DNA of 64,000 nt from Alphaproteobacteria bacterium (lineage in GTDB: Bacteria; Pseudomonadota; Alphaproteobacteria; Rickettsiales; SXRF01). This document shows positions 9,550 to 18,152 of the stretch, piece after piece; position 1 is the stretch's first letter, and every line of letters begins with the position of its first letter. The stretch covers positions 18,696 through 82,695 of the forward strand of contig JANYES010000020.1 of the NCBI GenBank assembly GCA_025362975.1, written 5' to 3'. Position numbers and translations under genes: made by a program. The notes beneath the pieces are model-generated. The model did not search any database, was not told the origin of the DNA, and saw nothing but the letters and a program-made list of their open reading frames with translations.

Positions 9550-10764
9550 TTACCCCGCCCGTTCAAGCTCGAAGATCTGCTTCTCAGCATCGCCATGCAG
9601 GAACTGGCGAATATTGCGCACGGCCTGACGGATGCGATGTTTATTCTCCACCAGCGCGATGCGCACGAAGCCTTCGCCGCCCGGGCCAAAGCCGATGCCT
9701 GGGGCTACGGCCACGTCGGCGTGCTTGAGCAGGAGTTTGGAGAATTCAAGGCAGCCGATTTTGGAATAGGCCTTGGGAACCGGCGCCCAGAGGAACATCG
9801 ACGCGTCCGGCACGGTGATATCCCAGCCCGCGTCGATCAACCCCTCGGCGAGGATGTCGCGGCGTTCCTTGTACATGCCGCGAAGGGTTTCGACGTAGTC
9901 CTGCGGGCCATTGAGCGCGGCCGTGGCGGCCACCTGAATCGGCAGGAATGTGCCATAATCGAGGTAGGATTTGATTTTGGTAAGTGCGGCGATGAGTTTC
10001 TGGTTGCCTACCGCATAGCCTATGCGCCAACCGGCCATCGAGTAGGTTTTGCTCATGGTGGTGAATTCAACAGCGATGTCTTTTGCGCCTTTGACCTGCA
10101 AGATGGACGGCGGCGGATTGCCGTCGAAATATAGCTCACAATAGGCAAGGTCCGACAGCACGTAAATGCCGTAATGCCGGCACACGTCGATCACCTGTTC
10201 GTAGAACGCAAGGTCAACCGACATGGCCGTCGGGTTGCAAGGGTAGTTGACGACCAGCGCAACGGGTTTGCGTGCGGAAGTTTCAATGACTTGTTTGAGC
10301 GCGGTGAAAAAATTCTGGTCGGGAATATTGGGAATCGACACCACGTCGGCACCCGCGATCACGAACCCCCATGTGTGAATCGGATACGACGGATCGGGCA
10401 CGATGAACGAGTCGCCGGGGCCGGAAATCGCTTCGGCCATGTTGGCCAAGCCTTCTTTAGAGCCGATAGTCACGACCACTTCCGTTTCGGGATCCAGCTC
10501 GACGCCGAAGCGGCGCTGGTAATACGCCACCTGCGCCTTGCGTAAACCCTGAATCCCCCGCGACAGCGAATAACGATGCACCTTCGGGTCTTTCAGCGTT
10601 TCGCGCATTTTGTCGACGACGTGGTGCGGGGGGGCGGAATCGGGATTGCCCATGCCGAAATCGATGATGTCGTGGCCGGAGGCGCGAGCGGCTGCCTTCA
10701 TTTTGTTCACTTCGGCGAACACGTAAGGGGGGAGCCGCTTGATGCGATAAAAATCTTCACTCAT
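9550..10764 (-). CDS. PLP-dependent aminotransferase, AlaC / LL-diaminopimelate aminotransferase-like
   Basis: A 404-residue fold-type I aminotransferase. The start MSEDFYRIKRLPPYVFAEVN is followed by IIDFGMGNPDSAPP, a typical class I substrate block. HRYSLSRGIQGLRKAQVAYYQRRFGVELDP precedes the cofactor-binding IGSKEGLANMAEAI; VNYPCNPTA and the lysine in TTMSKTYSMAGWRIGYAVG (the Schiff-base site) follow. The form of the N-terminus and the SKTYSMAGWR block fit AlaC-type glutamate-pyruvate transaminases, which are close to LL-DAP aminotransferases. Exact substrates cannot be set from the sequence. It is the first gene of the group leading into hom, consistent with amino-acid biosynthesis. Confidence 0.88.
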   Translation of the reverse strand: MSEDFYRIKRLPPYVFAEVNKMKAAARASGHDIIDFGMGNPDSAPPHHVVDKMRETLKDPKVHRYSLSRGIQGLRKAQVAYYQRRFGVELDPETEVVVTIGSKEGLANMAEAISGPGDSFIVPDPSYPIHTWGFVIAGADVVSIPNIPDQNFFTALKQVIETSARKPVALVVNYPCNPTAMSVDLAFYEQVIDVCRHYGIYVLSDLAYCELYFDGNPPPSILQVKGAKDIAVEFTTMSKTYSMAGWRIGYAVGNQKLIAALTKIKSYLDYGTFLPIQVAATAALNGPQDYVETLRGMYKERRDILAEGLIDAGWDITVPDASMFLWAPVPKAYSKIGCLEFSKLLLKHADVAVAPGIGFGPGGEGFVRIALVENKHRIRQAVRNIRQFLHGDAEKQIFELERAG

Positions 10765-10785
10765 GATCGGTATCTTTCAAATTTT

Positions 10786-13700
10786 TTAGTTGTCGTCCGA
10801 ATGTTGCTTGACGGCCTGACTGCGCGCGGAATAGCGCGAGGTCGGCATCATCTTTACCTGATCCAGCAACTTGGTGGACGGAAGAGCCGAGCTATCGGTC
10901 GATACGCTTATGACCGGAGCAGACGTTGCAGAGACCAGGGGTACAGCAGGCAGCGGGGCGCTTGCGGGCGCACCCGCCGCGACGGCGGCCGCGTTGGCTG
11001 CGGCATCGGTAGTCGCTGCCGGGGTGGCGTCCGCCTGGTCGGGAGTGATGAATTCGTCGGCGTTTTTTTTGAACAGGCGCGAGAAGAAGGAGGAATGCGG
11101 GGGTGCCGGTTCTTCGGCCGGGGCTTGCGCTTGCGCGGTTGGCTCTGCCGGGGTTTCGGTTTCAGCCTTGCCAGCGGCTGGGGCAAGCTGCGACGGGGAT
11201 GGCAGGATGGTATCTTGCTTGGTTTTCACCGGTTCGGATTTTTTTGGTACGGGAGCGGCGACCGGGGTTTCGTTGACGGCTTCTTTGGCGGCTTCTGTGG
11301 CGGGTTCGGGCTTATCCGCTTCCGGCTGTTCGGTTTTGGTGAGCAGGCGCGAGAAGAAGGACGGGTGACGCATGCCCGAGGATGATTCCGGGGCCTGAAC
11401 GGGTTCTTCTTTTGCGATTTTTTCCTCAGGCGCGGCAACGGCGTCGTTTGCGGGTTTTTCTTCGGTTTTTGCGACGTCTTCCGGCTTCGCCGCGGTTGCA
11501 TCTTTTTTCAACGAGGCGGTATTTTCTTGGACTGGCATGATTTTAGCGGGGGTGGCGAGCGTCGTGCTCGGCGCGGATGTCTGGGCGCTTTCGGATGGCG
11601 GCGGCAGCGGGATGGGGGCTTCGGTTTTGTCGGCGTCTGGCGCGTGGTGGCTGCGCATCAGGCGCGACAGGAACGACACGTGCTTGGTGGTGGGTTTGTG
11701 TTCTTCTTCGGCTGCGGCGGGTTCGGCATTCGGGTCGATCAGCTCGGCTTTAGGGGCTAGGTCGGGTTTGGCGTCGCCTTTGGCCTGTTCGATTTCGGCT
11801 TTGGTCGGCTGGATATCAGCTTGTGCCTGCGCGCCGCCCGAGGACGGCGAGAGCGAAGCGGCGGATTGGGTTTCGCTGCTGCTGTCGTTGGATTTATCCG
11901 ATTTGAACATCCCGCCGACAACCGAGAAGAACGATTCGCGCTTTGGCGCGTCGGATGCGATTTTTTCGACGGGAGCCGTGGCGGGCACGGTGACGGGTGG
12001 TGCTTCGGCGGCGGCTTTGTTGTCGGCTTTCGCTTCGGAGGCGGCATCAGCTATGGCTTCGGTTTTAGTTTCCAGCGGCGGTGTGCCATCGGCGACAGGT
12101 TTCGCTTCGGAATTCTGCGATGGGATGTCGGATTTTGCTTCCGGGGCGGCGGCGATGTCGGTGACAAACTTCGCGTCCGGCGTTTTTTCTGCGACGATTT
12201 CAGATTTTACTGCCGGTGCGGAAGCGAGATCAAGCATGGCGGGATCGGAGATCTGGCCGAGGATTTGTGCGTGGCTGGCAACCGGTTTGCTATCGGTGGC
12301 GGGCGCGGCCTGCGCGTCGGAGACAATGGATTGCAGCCAGTCTGATTTTTCAACCGGTTTTTCGGCAGCCGCGTCAACGACAGGCTTTTCCGGCGTGGTA
12401 TCGACAGTTTTGGAAGCGCCCCATTTGTTTACCCAGTCAGGCTGTTTCCGGGCGAGGGTTTCGCCGGAAAAATCCGCTGGTTTAGGCGCCGGAGTCGGCT
12501 CCCCCAGCAATCGTCCGAAAAAAGGCGGGCGTCCGAAAAAAGGCGGGCGATTTTCGGCTACCTCCGCGGCGGGCGCTATGTCGGTAGTAGAAGGCAGCGC
12601 TTCGGCGACGGGTTTTGCTTCGGATTTATTTTCCGGAGGGGTGGTTTCGGCGATGGGTTTTGATTCAGTTGGAAGCGCGGATTGCGGTTGCGGCTGTACG
12701 TTATCGGGCTGCGTCACGACGTTAGGCGTAGGCTGCATGCTATCTGACGGGCGCTGGACGCCCCAGCCTTCCCACCAGTTGGTGGGGCGAGCAGCGGGTG
12801 GCTGCGTTTGCTGTTGCGGGGCGTCGGGAACGAGCGTGGTGTTGCCGCCCGGGGCTTGATACGGCTGCTCGGGCATGCTGGTCTGCGATGCGTCGGGGGT
12901 GACCGGCGAGGTCGGTTCCGGCGTGGACGAGCGCTGGGCGCGGGCGCGCTGCATGGTTTCCCACTGGTCCTGCGTCATGATGTCGACGCCGCGGCGCGGC
13001 ACGGGTACGCCGTTTTGGGTGTCGGGGATGCTGGTGGTGGTTTGGGTGGTGGTTTGTTGCGTGTAGGTGGCGCTCGGCGCTTCTAAGCTGGCAGCGGGAT
13101 TGGCTGGTTGCGGCGGGGTGGGGGCGCGCTCGATTGTGGTGGTGGTCGTGGTTTGCTCAACCGTTGTTTTGGCGGGCATTTCAATCGGGGTGACGGATTG
13201 CACCTGCGTGGTCGGCTCGGTGGAAAGCATCTGGCGCTGCGACTGGGCAGCATCATGATCGTTCTGCAAATCCTGAATCTGCTGATCGCGGGAAGATTTG
13301 ATGCTGCGGAATTCCGAAGGGGTGGCGGGCACTGAACTCAGCGGCGCGTATGCCGCGTTTTTCTCTTCGTTGCTGATCGGGTCCGGCGCGGGTTCGGCGC
13401 GGGCTTTCCACGGGGCTTCAGATTCGTCGGATGTTTTTTTGCCGTCGGCGGGGCCGAACAGGCGGGCGAAGAAGCCGGGGCGTTCCCTGGTTTCGCCGTC
13501 AGCTTCAGGCGCGGTTGCAGCGGCTGCCACCGGAGCGGCAACCACTTCGGAGGTGGAGACGGTGGCGGGTGCCGAGCGCAGCGGTTCATTCGACGCGTAG
13601 GTCGTAGTGGTGGTCGTGGTCTGAGAGTACGCAGGTGAAGCGACGGGCGCTTGAACGGTGGCGGGCTGCAGCGCGAGGTTCGCGCTGGCGGCGTCACGCG

Positions 13701-14211
13701 CGGCGGTGTTCTGGGCGATGCGGCCATTATAGACGTTTTCGCGGAGCGGTTTGCGGATCGGGGCGATGTCGGTTTTAACCGGCGCGGGATTCAGGCTACC
13801 CAACGACGATGCAGGCGATGAAGGTGTGGCGGGCGCGCCGCCCGGCGGCGTGGCGGCGGCGTAATAATCATACGGGTCGGCTTTCATTTCGTCGGCCGTC
13901 GGCGCGGGTTTTGCCGGAATCGGCGCCATCATGGACGGCAACTGGGTAATGGGCGCGGACACCTGGTTGCGCTGGGCGCTGGCCATTTTCTGAATATCGG
14001 CGGTGTTGTACACCGGCACGCGACGTTCGCCAGTGACGTTTTGGTCCGGGCGCGAACTGCCGAAAGGATTTTTGACGTCCGACAGGCCGCAACCGGTGAG
14101 CAGCGCGATGCCGGACACGCCGGTGAGCACCAAGGTCGCGTATCTGCTGGAGCGTTTGCGGGAGTTGCGGGAGTGCTTCAAGGCCGGGCTCTTTACTGAA
14201 TGCGTTGTCAT
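10786..14211 (-). CDS. Very large disordered lipoprotein with repeated FF-x-R-L motifs
   Basis: A 1141-residue protein with an N-terminal lipoprotein signal: a basic stretch (SRNSRKRSSRY), a hydrophobic run and the lipobox LTGC with Cys41. The rest is almost entirely Pro/Ala/Glu/Lys/Thr-rich and predicted disordered. Short conserved islands stand out: PGFFARLF (245-252), PPFFGRPPFFGRLL (556-569), ESFFSVVGGMF (759-769), VSFLSRLM (845-852), PSFFSRLL (950-957) and SSFFSRLF (1040-1047). Trp-containing islands also occur (NWWEGWG, PDWVNKWG, SDWLQS). I do not know a family for it. The repeated hydrophobic-basic motifs in a tethered disordered chain suggest a multivalent docking scaffold in the periplasm. 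Codon use is like that of its neighbours. It starts divergently from phaC across a 248-bp gap. Confidence 0.75.
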   Translation of the reverse strand: MTTHSVKSPALKHSRNSRKRSSRYATLVLTGVSGIALLTGCGLSDVKNPFGSSRPDQNVTGERRVPVYNTADIQKMASAQRNQVSAPITQLPSMMAPIPAKPAPTADEMKADPYDYYAAATPPGGAPATPSSPASSLGSLNPAPVKTDIAPIRKPLRENVYNGRIAQNTAARDAASANLALQPATVQAPVASPAYSQTTTTTTTYASNEPLRSAPATVSTSEVVAAPVAAAATAPEADGETRERPGFFARLFGPADGKKTSDESEAPWKARAEPAPDPISNEEKNAAYAPLSSVPATPSEFRSIKSSRDQQIQDLQNDHDAAQSQRQMLSTEPTTQVQSVTPIEMPAKTTVEQTTTTTTIERAPTPPQPANPAASLEAPSATYTQQTTTQTTTSIPDTQNGVPVPRRGVDIMTQDQWETMQRARAQRSSTPEPTSPVTPDASQTSMPEQPYQAPGGNTTLVPDAPQQQTQPPAARPTNWWEGWGVQRPSDSMQPTPNVVTQPDNVQPQPQSALPTESKPIAETTPPENKSEAKPVAEALPSTTDIAPAAEVAENRPPFFGRPPFFGRLLGEPTPAPKPADFSGETLARKQPDWVNKWGASKTVDTTPEKPVVDAAAEKPVEKSDWLQSIVSDAQAAPATDSKPVASHAQILGQISDPAMLDLASAPAVKSEIVAEKTPDAKFVTDIAAAPEAKSDIPSQNSEAKPVADGTPPLETKTEAIADAASEAKADNKAAAEAPPVTVPATAPVEKIASDAPKRESFFSVVGGMFKSDKSNDSSSETQSAASLSPSSGGAQAQADIQPTKAEIEQAKGDAKPDLAPKAELIDPNAEPAAAEEEHKPTTKHVSFLSRLMRSHHAPDADKTEAPIPLPPPSESAQTSAPSTTLATPAKIMPVQENTASLKKDATAAKPEDVAKTEEKPANDAVAAPEEKIAKEEPVQAPESSSGMRHPSFFSRLLTKTEQPEADKPEPATEAAKEAVNETPVAAPVPKKSEPVKTKQDTILPSPSQLAPAAGKAETETPAEPTAQAQAPAEEPAPPHSSFFSRLFKKNADEFITPDQADATPAATTDAAANAAAVAAGAPASAPLPAVPLVSATSAPVISVSTDSSALPSTKLLDQVKMMPTSRYSARSQAVKQHSDDN

Positions 14212-14459
14212 ACTATCCTAATCAATTAGCAATTAGCCGCAATTACGCAAGCTCCAATTGCGGCCAAAACCAAATAGATGGTCTTGCCTTATCCAAACCT
14301 GCGCCAGCCCTCGGTTAGCGGCGCAAAGTCAGTCTTGCAATTAGCAGTTGCATCAGTATGTCTAACCTGCTTAGGTGTATAGGTATATCTTAGCGCACCG
14401 CGTTGTGCAATTAACTAATTTGCCAAAACCCCTTTAAATCCAAATGATCGTTTCTTCCC
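14212..14459. promoter_or_regulatory. Divergent promoter region between the lipoprotein gene and phaC
   Basis: This 248-bp gap separates two divergent genes and must hold both promoters. It is richer in AT than its flanks and contains several near-repeats of CAATTAGC/GCAATTA (about 14222-14245, 14337-14348 and 14407-14418). I cannot fix -35/-10 boxes or a regulator site with confidence. Confidence 0.4.
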
Positions 14460-16322
14460 ATGACCACTAAAGGCACCAAGCAAACCACCGGCGCTAGCCC
14501 GGGCGAGCAATCGGAACATAACGCGGCGGAATTTGCGCAGAATATGGCCAAGGCGGCGGAAAAATGCCAGCTGATCATGCAGGAATTCCTGTCGCGTCAG
14601 GCTGTGGACCTGACCAAATCGCCGCTGGACCCGCTGAATATGGGCGGGGCGTTTTTGGAATTATGCGCGCGGTTGATGAGCGATCCGGTGAAATTGTGGG
14701 AAAAACAGTTCGTGCTGTGGCAGGATTATATGCATCTGTGGCAGAACGCCGCGCACCGCCTGATGGGCGACGAACAGGCGCCGATGATCGAGCCGGACAG
14801 CAAGGATAAACGCTTCAAAGACGAGGCGTGGGAACAAAACGCCGTGTTCGATTTCCTCAAGCAATCCTATCTGCTCACCGCGCGCTGGTTGCAGCATTCG
14901 GTGAAGGACGTTTCAGGCATGGACGCGCACACCTCGCGCAAGATCGATTTTTACACGCGCCAGTTTGTCGATGCGCTGTCGCCGAGTAACTTCCTCGTGA
15001 CCAACCCGGAAGTGCTTAAGGCAACCATCAACAGCAACGGCGAAAACCTTGTGCACGGGCTGGAAAACCTGCTCGAAGACATCGAGCGCGGCAACGGGCA
15101 GATACGTATCAGCATGACAGACCGCAGCGCGTTCGAGGTGGGCAAGAACTTAGCGCTCACCAAGGGTAAGGTGATTTTCAAAAACGATTTGATGGAACTG
15201 ATCCAATATGAGCCGAGCACCAAGGAGGTGTTTAAGACGCCGCTGCTGGTAATGCCAGCGTGGATTAATAAGTTTTACATCCTCGATTTACAGCCGGAAA
15301 ATTCGTATGTTAAATGGCTGGTGGATCAGGGATACACAGTGTTTGTAGTGTCGTGGGTCAATCCGGACGAAAACCTGAGCCAGAAGAATTTTGACGATTA
15401 CATGGCCGAAGGCCCGCTGGCCGCGCTCGACGCGATTGAAAAAGCGACCGGCGAGACGGAAGTGAGTTTAACCGGGTATTGCTTAGGCGGTACGTTGCAG
15501 TCGATTACGCTAGCATGGCTGCATGCCAATAAGCAGCAGCACCGCGTGAAATCGGCGACATATCTGACGACCATGATCGATTTCGCGGAATCGGGCGAAT
15601 TGTCGGTGTTTATCGATGAAGAGCAGTTGAAGGCGATGGAAGCCAAAATGTCGCAGACCGGCTATCTCGAGGGCGCGGACATGGCGATGACGTTCAACAT
15701 GCTGCGCGCCAACGATTTGATCTGGTCGTTCGTGGTGAATAATTATCTGCTGGGCAAGGACCCCTTCCCGTTCGACCTGCTGTACTGGAATTCGGATTCG
15801 ACGCGCATGCCCGCGACGATGCATAGCTTCTATTTGCGCAACATGTACCAGAAAAATTTGCTGATCAAGCCGGGTGAGCTGGTGATTGGCGGGGTGCCGA
15901 TTGACCTCACCACCATCAAAACGCCGACCTATATCCTGTCGACACGCGAAGACCATATCGCACCGTGGAAATCGACGTATACGGCGACGCAGACCTACTC
16001 GGGGGAAATCCGCTTTGTGCTGGCGGCTTCGGGACATATTGCTGGCGTTATTAATGCGCCGTATAAAACGAAATATGCCCATTGGGTGGATTTCAACGAA
16101 TCGCTGTTTCCGGAAGAAAAGGTGCATGGCGGGAAAAAATATCCCAAATCGCCAGATAAATGGGTAGAGAACGCCACTGAAGTGCCTGGCTCTTGGTGGG
16201 GCGACTGGATTACGTGGCATAAGAAATTCGCAGGGCCGAAAGTGCCCGCGCGCCAGCCGGGCGACGGCAAGTTGAAGCCGATCGAGAATGCGCCGGGCAG
16301 CTACGTGAAGGTCAACGTTTAA
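14460..16322 (+). CDS. phaC: Class I poly(3-hydroxyalkanoate) synthase PhaC
   Basis: PhaC polymerises 3-hydroxyacyl-CoA into storage polyester at the granule surface. The 620-residue length fits class I enzymes. The N-terminal domain is followed by an alpha/beta-hydrolase core. The lipase-like box is GYCLGGT with the nucleophile Cys341; the other members of the triad are Asp498 in TREDHIAPW and His526 in ASGHIAGVIN. FVVSWVNPDENLSQKNFDDYM and the C-terminal PGSYVKV are typical family blocks. The catalytic set is intact, so the enzyme should be active. No phaA, phaB or phaZ is adjacent; the downstream region holds only a short possible remnant (17172-17273). The start ATG at 14460 has no clear Shine-Dalgarno. 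Confidence 0.96.
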   Translation: MTTKGTKQTTGASPGEQSEHNAAEFAQNMAKAAEKCQLIMQEFLSRQAVDLTKSPLDPLNMGGAFLELCARLMSDPVKLWEKQFVLWQDYMHLWQNAAHRLMGDEQAPMIEPDSKDKRFKDEAWEQNAVFDFLKQSYLLTARWLQHSVKDVSGMDAHTSRKIDFYTRQFVDALSPSNFLVTNPEVLKATINSNGENLVHGLENLLEDIERGNGQIRISMTDRSAFEVGKNLALTKGKVIFKNDLMELIQYEPSTKEVFKTPLLVMPAWINKFYILDLQPENSYVKWLVDQGYTVFVVSWVNPDENLSQKNFDDYMAEGPLAALDAIEKATGETEVSLTGYCLGGTLQSITLAWLHANKQQHRVKSATYLTTMIDFAESGELSVFIDEEQLKAMEAKMSQTGYLEGADMAMTFNMLRANDLIWSFVVNNYLLGKDPFPFDLLYWNSDSTRMPATMHSFYLRNMYQKNLLIKPGELVIGGVPIDLTTIKTPTYILSTREDHIAPWKSTYTATQTYSGEIRFVLAASGHIAGVINAPYKTKYAHWVDFNESLFPEEKVHGGKKYPKSPDKWVENATEVPGSWWGDWITWHKKFAGPKVPARQPGDGKLKPIENAPGSYVKVNV

Positions 16323-16324
16323 AC

Positions 16325-16933
16325 TCAGCGCGAGGCATGCCGCATTTTGGCGGGGATGTCGTGCGCCATATCGGCAATCGTTTCGGCGAGCTTTTCTTTA
16401 TCATTGGTGTGGAAATAGAGCGTGTGGCGTTCGCAGAAATGGTGCGGCTCGCGGTGGCCTTGCATGTCGGTGACGATGTAGTATTCGCCGCGCATGACTT
16501 CGGGAGTTCCATCATCCATTTCCCAGCGTAAACGTGCGGCATCGCTGACATTGGTCAGCCCGGCATGCTGGGCGATGCGGGCGAGCGCGCTGGTCGTGCC
16601 GGTGGTTTGAATGCTGCGACCTTCGGTAAAATAATCCTCAGGAATAGCGATGGTGATGCCAACCATGCCAGCGATATGTTCGGCGCCTTTGGGGGGCACG
16701 AATTCCGCCTGCACCTGCACCGGCACGCTACAGATCTCGCGCCACGAGTGTTTGAAATGCGTTGGCTCACGCACCAACGCGCCGATATCCAGCGGCTGCG
16801 AATAGGAAGCGACGTAGGAGGTGCGGTTGTGGGGGTCGTGGCGGCTTAGAGGTCGCTGACGCGCCTGGTTGAATAGCCCGTCGATCTGTGAAACGATTTC
16901 CTGTTCAAGCATAGTATCGTCAAGTCGCGCCAT
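16325..16933 (-). CDS. Hypothetical protein convergent with phaC
   Basis: A 202-residue protein I do not recognise. The start at ATG 16933 (MARLDDTMLEQEIVSQIDGLF) is preceded by a strong Shine-Dalgarno GGGGGA, which decides it over an upstream in-frame ATG at 16969. No signal peptide or membrane segment is seen. A middle block contains IAGMVGITIAIPEDYFTEGRSI and later RWEMDDGTPEVMRGEYYIVTD, then HHFCERHTLYFHTNDKEKLAETIADMAHD. Two histidine/cysteine-rich spots (EPHHFCERHTLYFH) might bind metal, but this is only an impression. It ends 2 bp from the phaC stop in convergent orientation with no recognisable terminator between them. Confidence 0.65.
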   Translation of the reverse strand: MARLDDTMLEQEIVSQIDGLFNQARQRPLSRHDPHNRTSYVASYSQPLDIGALVREPTHFKHSWREICSVPVQVQAEFVPPKGAEHIAGMVGITIAIPEDYFTEGRSIQTTGTTSALARIAQHAGLTNVSDAARLRWEMDDGTPEVMRGEYYIVTDMQGHREPHHFCERHTLYFHTNDKEKLAETIADMAHDIPAKMRHASR

Positions 16934-17171
16934 ACATTCTCCCCCGAGTGCGGTTACTGACCGATACAAGCTAGCACGGCCATACGAAAGCGATATAAAA
17001 ATCGCTTAGGACAAAGCGCGAAGCTTGATTACTGCAGAATTTCATCGGGTTATTATTTGCGAGCAGCTCAGGCCGATGCGATTGACGCTAGATTTTATTA
17101 ATAGAAGTTAACCTGTTTTTTTACTCTTGCACATGACGTGACTGGAATTTTCTGTTTCAGCGCTTAGCTGA

Positions 17172-17273
17172 ACAGCAGTCCCGGCTGATGCGCAGATCGA
17201 CACGCTCAAGGCCAGCCTGCCCGCGCCAGTGCCGCAGATGCTCGTGACGATCAAGACCCACTACGAAAAATAG
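17172..17273 (+). pseudogene. Possible remnant of a gene 3' end downstream of phaC
   Basis: After an in-frame TGA at 17169-17171 the frame runs for 33 codons to TAG, with a gene-like ending AQIDTLKASLPAPVPQMLVT and then IKTHYEK. Codon composition is like that of the core genes, and a strong terminator follows at 17317. No start codon or matching upstream frame is seen, so this may be the tail of a decayed gene. It is short, and chance cannot be excluded. Confidence 0.3.
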
Positions 17274-17316
17274 TGCGGTATCTGTTATAAAGCGTCTTCC
17301 ATGACGCGAAGGAGAG

Positions 17317-17348
17317 GCCAGCCCCAGCGGGGCGGGCTTTTTTCTTTT
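17317..17348 (+). terminator. Rho-independent terminator
   Basis: GCC-A-GCCCC pairs with GGGGC-G-GGC around the loop AGC, followed by a T-rich run (TTTTTTCTTTT). This is a strong terminator on the plus strand with no intact gene before it, which supports the reading that a former gene ended at 17273. Confidence 0.75.
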
Positions 17349-17349
17349 G

Positions 17350-17376
17350 GCCCCAACCGGGGCGGAAGTTTTTTTC
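17350..17376 (+). terminator. Second, weaker terminator-like hairpin
   Basis: GCCCC (17350-17354) pairs with GGGGC (17359-17363) around AACC; GGAAG intervenes before a run of seven T. The gap between stem and T-run makes it weaker than the preceding one. Confidence 0.4.
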
Positions 17377-17439
17377 TTCTGTGTGCCTGTTTTCCTTAAG
17401 TATCGAATAAAAAGGTGGGAGCTCCCATGCAGTTGTTCT

Positions 17440-17580
17440 TGGGCGTAATGAAAGAGTACGTGAGGTGCGTGCCGGACAAAAACTTTCGCCCACGGGTTCC
17501 CTGGTACAGTTTCCCCGTGTTTTTATGTCCGACCCCGGCAGGTACGATTCCCTGCCGTGTCGCCAAGTCTTTCATGCCTT
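17440..17580. ncRNA. Candidate structured RNA or DNA element, unclassified
   Basis: In a gene-free stretch, nested complementary segments fit a branched RNA. ATGAAAGA (17448-17455) pairs with TCTTTCAT (17568-17575) to close the element. CGGAC plus AAAAA (17473-17482) pairs with TTTTT-AT-GTCCG (17520-17531). Inside that, CACGGG (17491-17496) pairs with CCCGTG (17514-17519), with a symmetric 4/4 bubble and a CTG/CAG tip. GGCAGG (17537-17542) pairs with CCTGCC (17551-17556). I compared it by eye with 6S, SRP, RNase P, tmRNA and tRNA and found no match. The strand cannot be set. A 14-bp perfect palindrome (17615-17628) lies just to the right. Confidence 0.4.
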
Positions 17581-17777
17581 CCTAAGGTGCTACAAAACCG
17601 TTGGAAGATCTGGGTATCAGGCCTGATAAAACCCATTATGGCTTGGATTGCGTGTCCAGGAAGTGGGAAAATGATAAACCATATCGAGTGCAGTATTTCA
17701 ATGGGTTAGCGGCTGTCACAATCTGGTTCACAGGATTGTCATTGGCCCGGAACCCTAATTTTTTGCTATGATTTGGT

Positions 17778-18152
17778 ATGGAAAAATTCTTTAAACCCGA
17801 GCTTGAAAGCCTGGATGAACGCCTAACGCGCTCGACGAAGCTGAATTTTGCGCTGCCAATGGCGACGCATGCTCCCGGCGAAGCGGTGGTGACATCCGTT
17901 AAATTGCCTTCCAGCCTCTTGAACCCGCTGGGTGTAAAACGCGATAAAGAAGTTGATCGCATAGACGTGCGCACGCCGCAGGAAAAAACGATGGCTGCCA
18001 GTGGCGGCGGTCCGGACGGCGACGAGAAGCTGCGGGGCCACGCCCGCAAAACAAAGAAGGGTTACGCCGACATGGTTGAAGATGATCATAGCGACAATAC
18101 AAAATTGACACGCTTGACTCCTTGTCTTAACCCGTTCCCATTCTTTTTTTAG
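17778..18152 (+). CDS. Hypothetical protein, 3' end probably altered
   Basis: A 124-residue frame starting MEKFFKPELESLDERL with codon use (GC-rich third positions) like that of the core genes up to about 18100. The middle contains TAPGEAVV-like and KLPSSLLNPLGVKRDKEVD segments, then a charged, probably disordered region. The last 15 or so residues (TRLTPCLNPFPFFF) are read from AT-rich DNA that belongs to the antisense gene, so the true C-terminus is likely lost. I do not recognise a family. It overlaps the reverse-strand membrane protein by 330 bp. One of the two must be out of place in the overlap; the codon pattern favours this strand left of 18100. Confidence 0.5.
   Translation: MEKFFKPELESLDERLTRSTKLNFALPMATHAPGEAVVTSVKLPSSLLNPLGVKRDKEVDRIDVRTPQEKTMAASGGGPDGDEKLRGHARKTKKGYADMVEDDHSDNTKLTRLTPCLNPFPFFF

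Noticed and set aside
9549..9689. N-terminal extension of the gene at 8646-9548
   Set aside because: The extra 47 residues run antisense-free but inside the aminotransferase coding frame on the same strand, in another frame; ATG 9548 fits the operon spacing.
11537..12859. A 440-codon plus-strand frame rich in Ala/Ser/Gly
   Set aside because: It lies fully opposite the low-complexity part of the large lipoprotein; biased codons on one strand keep the other open.
17251..17493. An 80-codon minus-strand frame across two terminators
   Set aside because: It crosses strong hairpins, has no gene-like composition and overlaps the candidate RNA.
17537..17556. A T-arm-like hairpin (GGCAGG-TACGATTC-CCTGCC) suggesting a tRNA or tmRNA end
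   Set aside because: No acceptor, D or anticodon arms and no CCA could be found around it.
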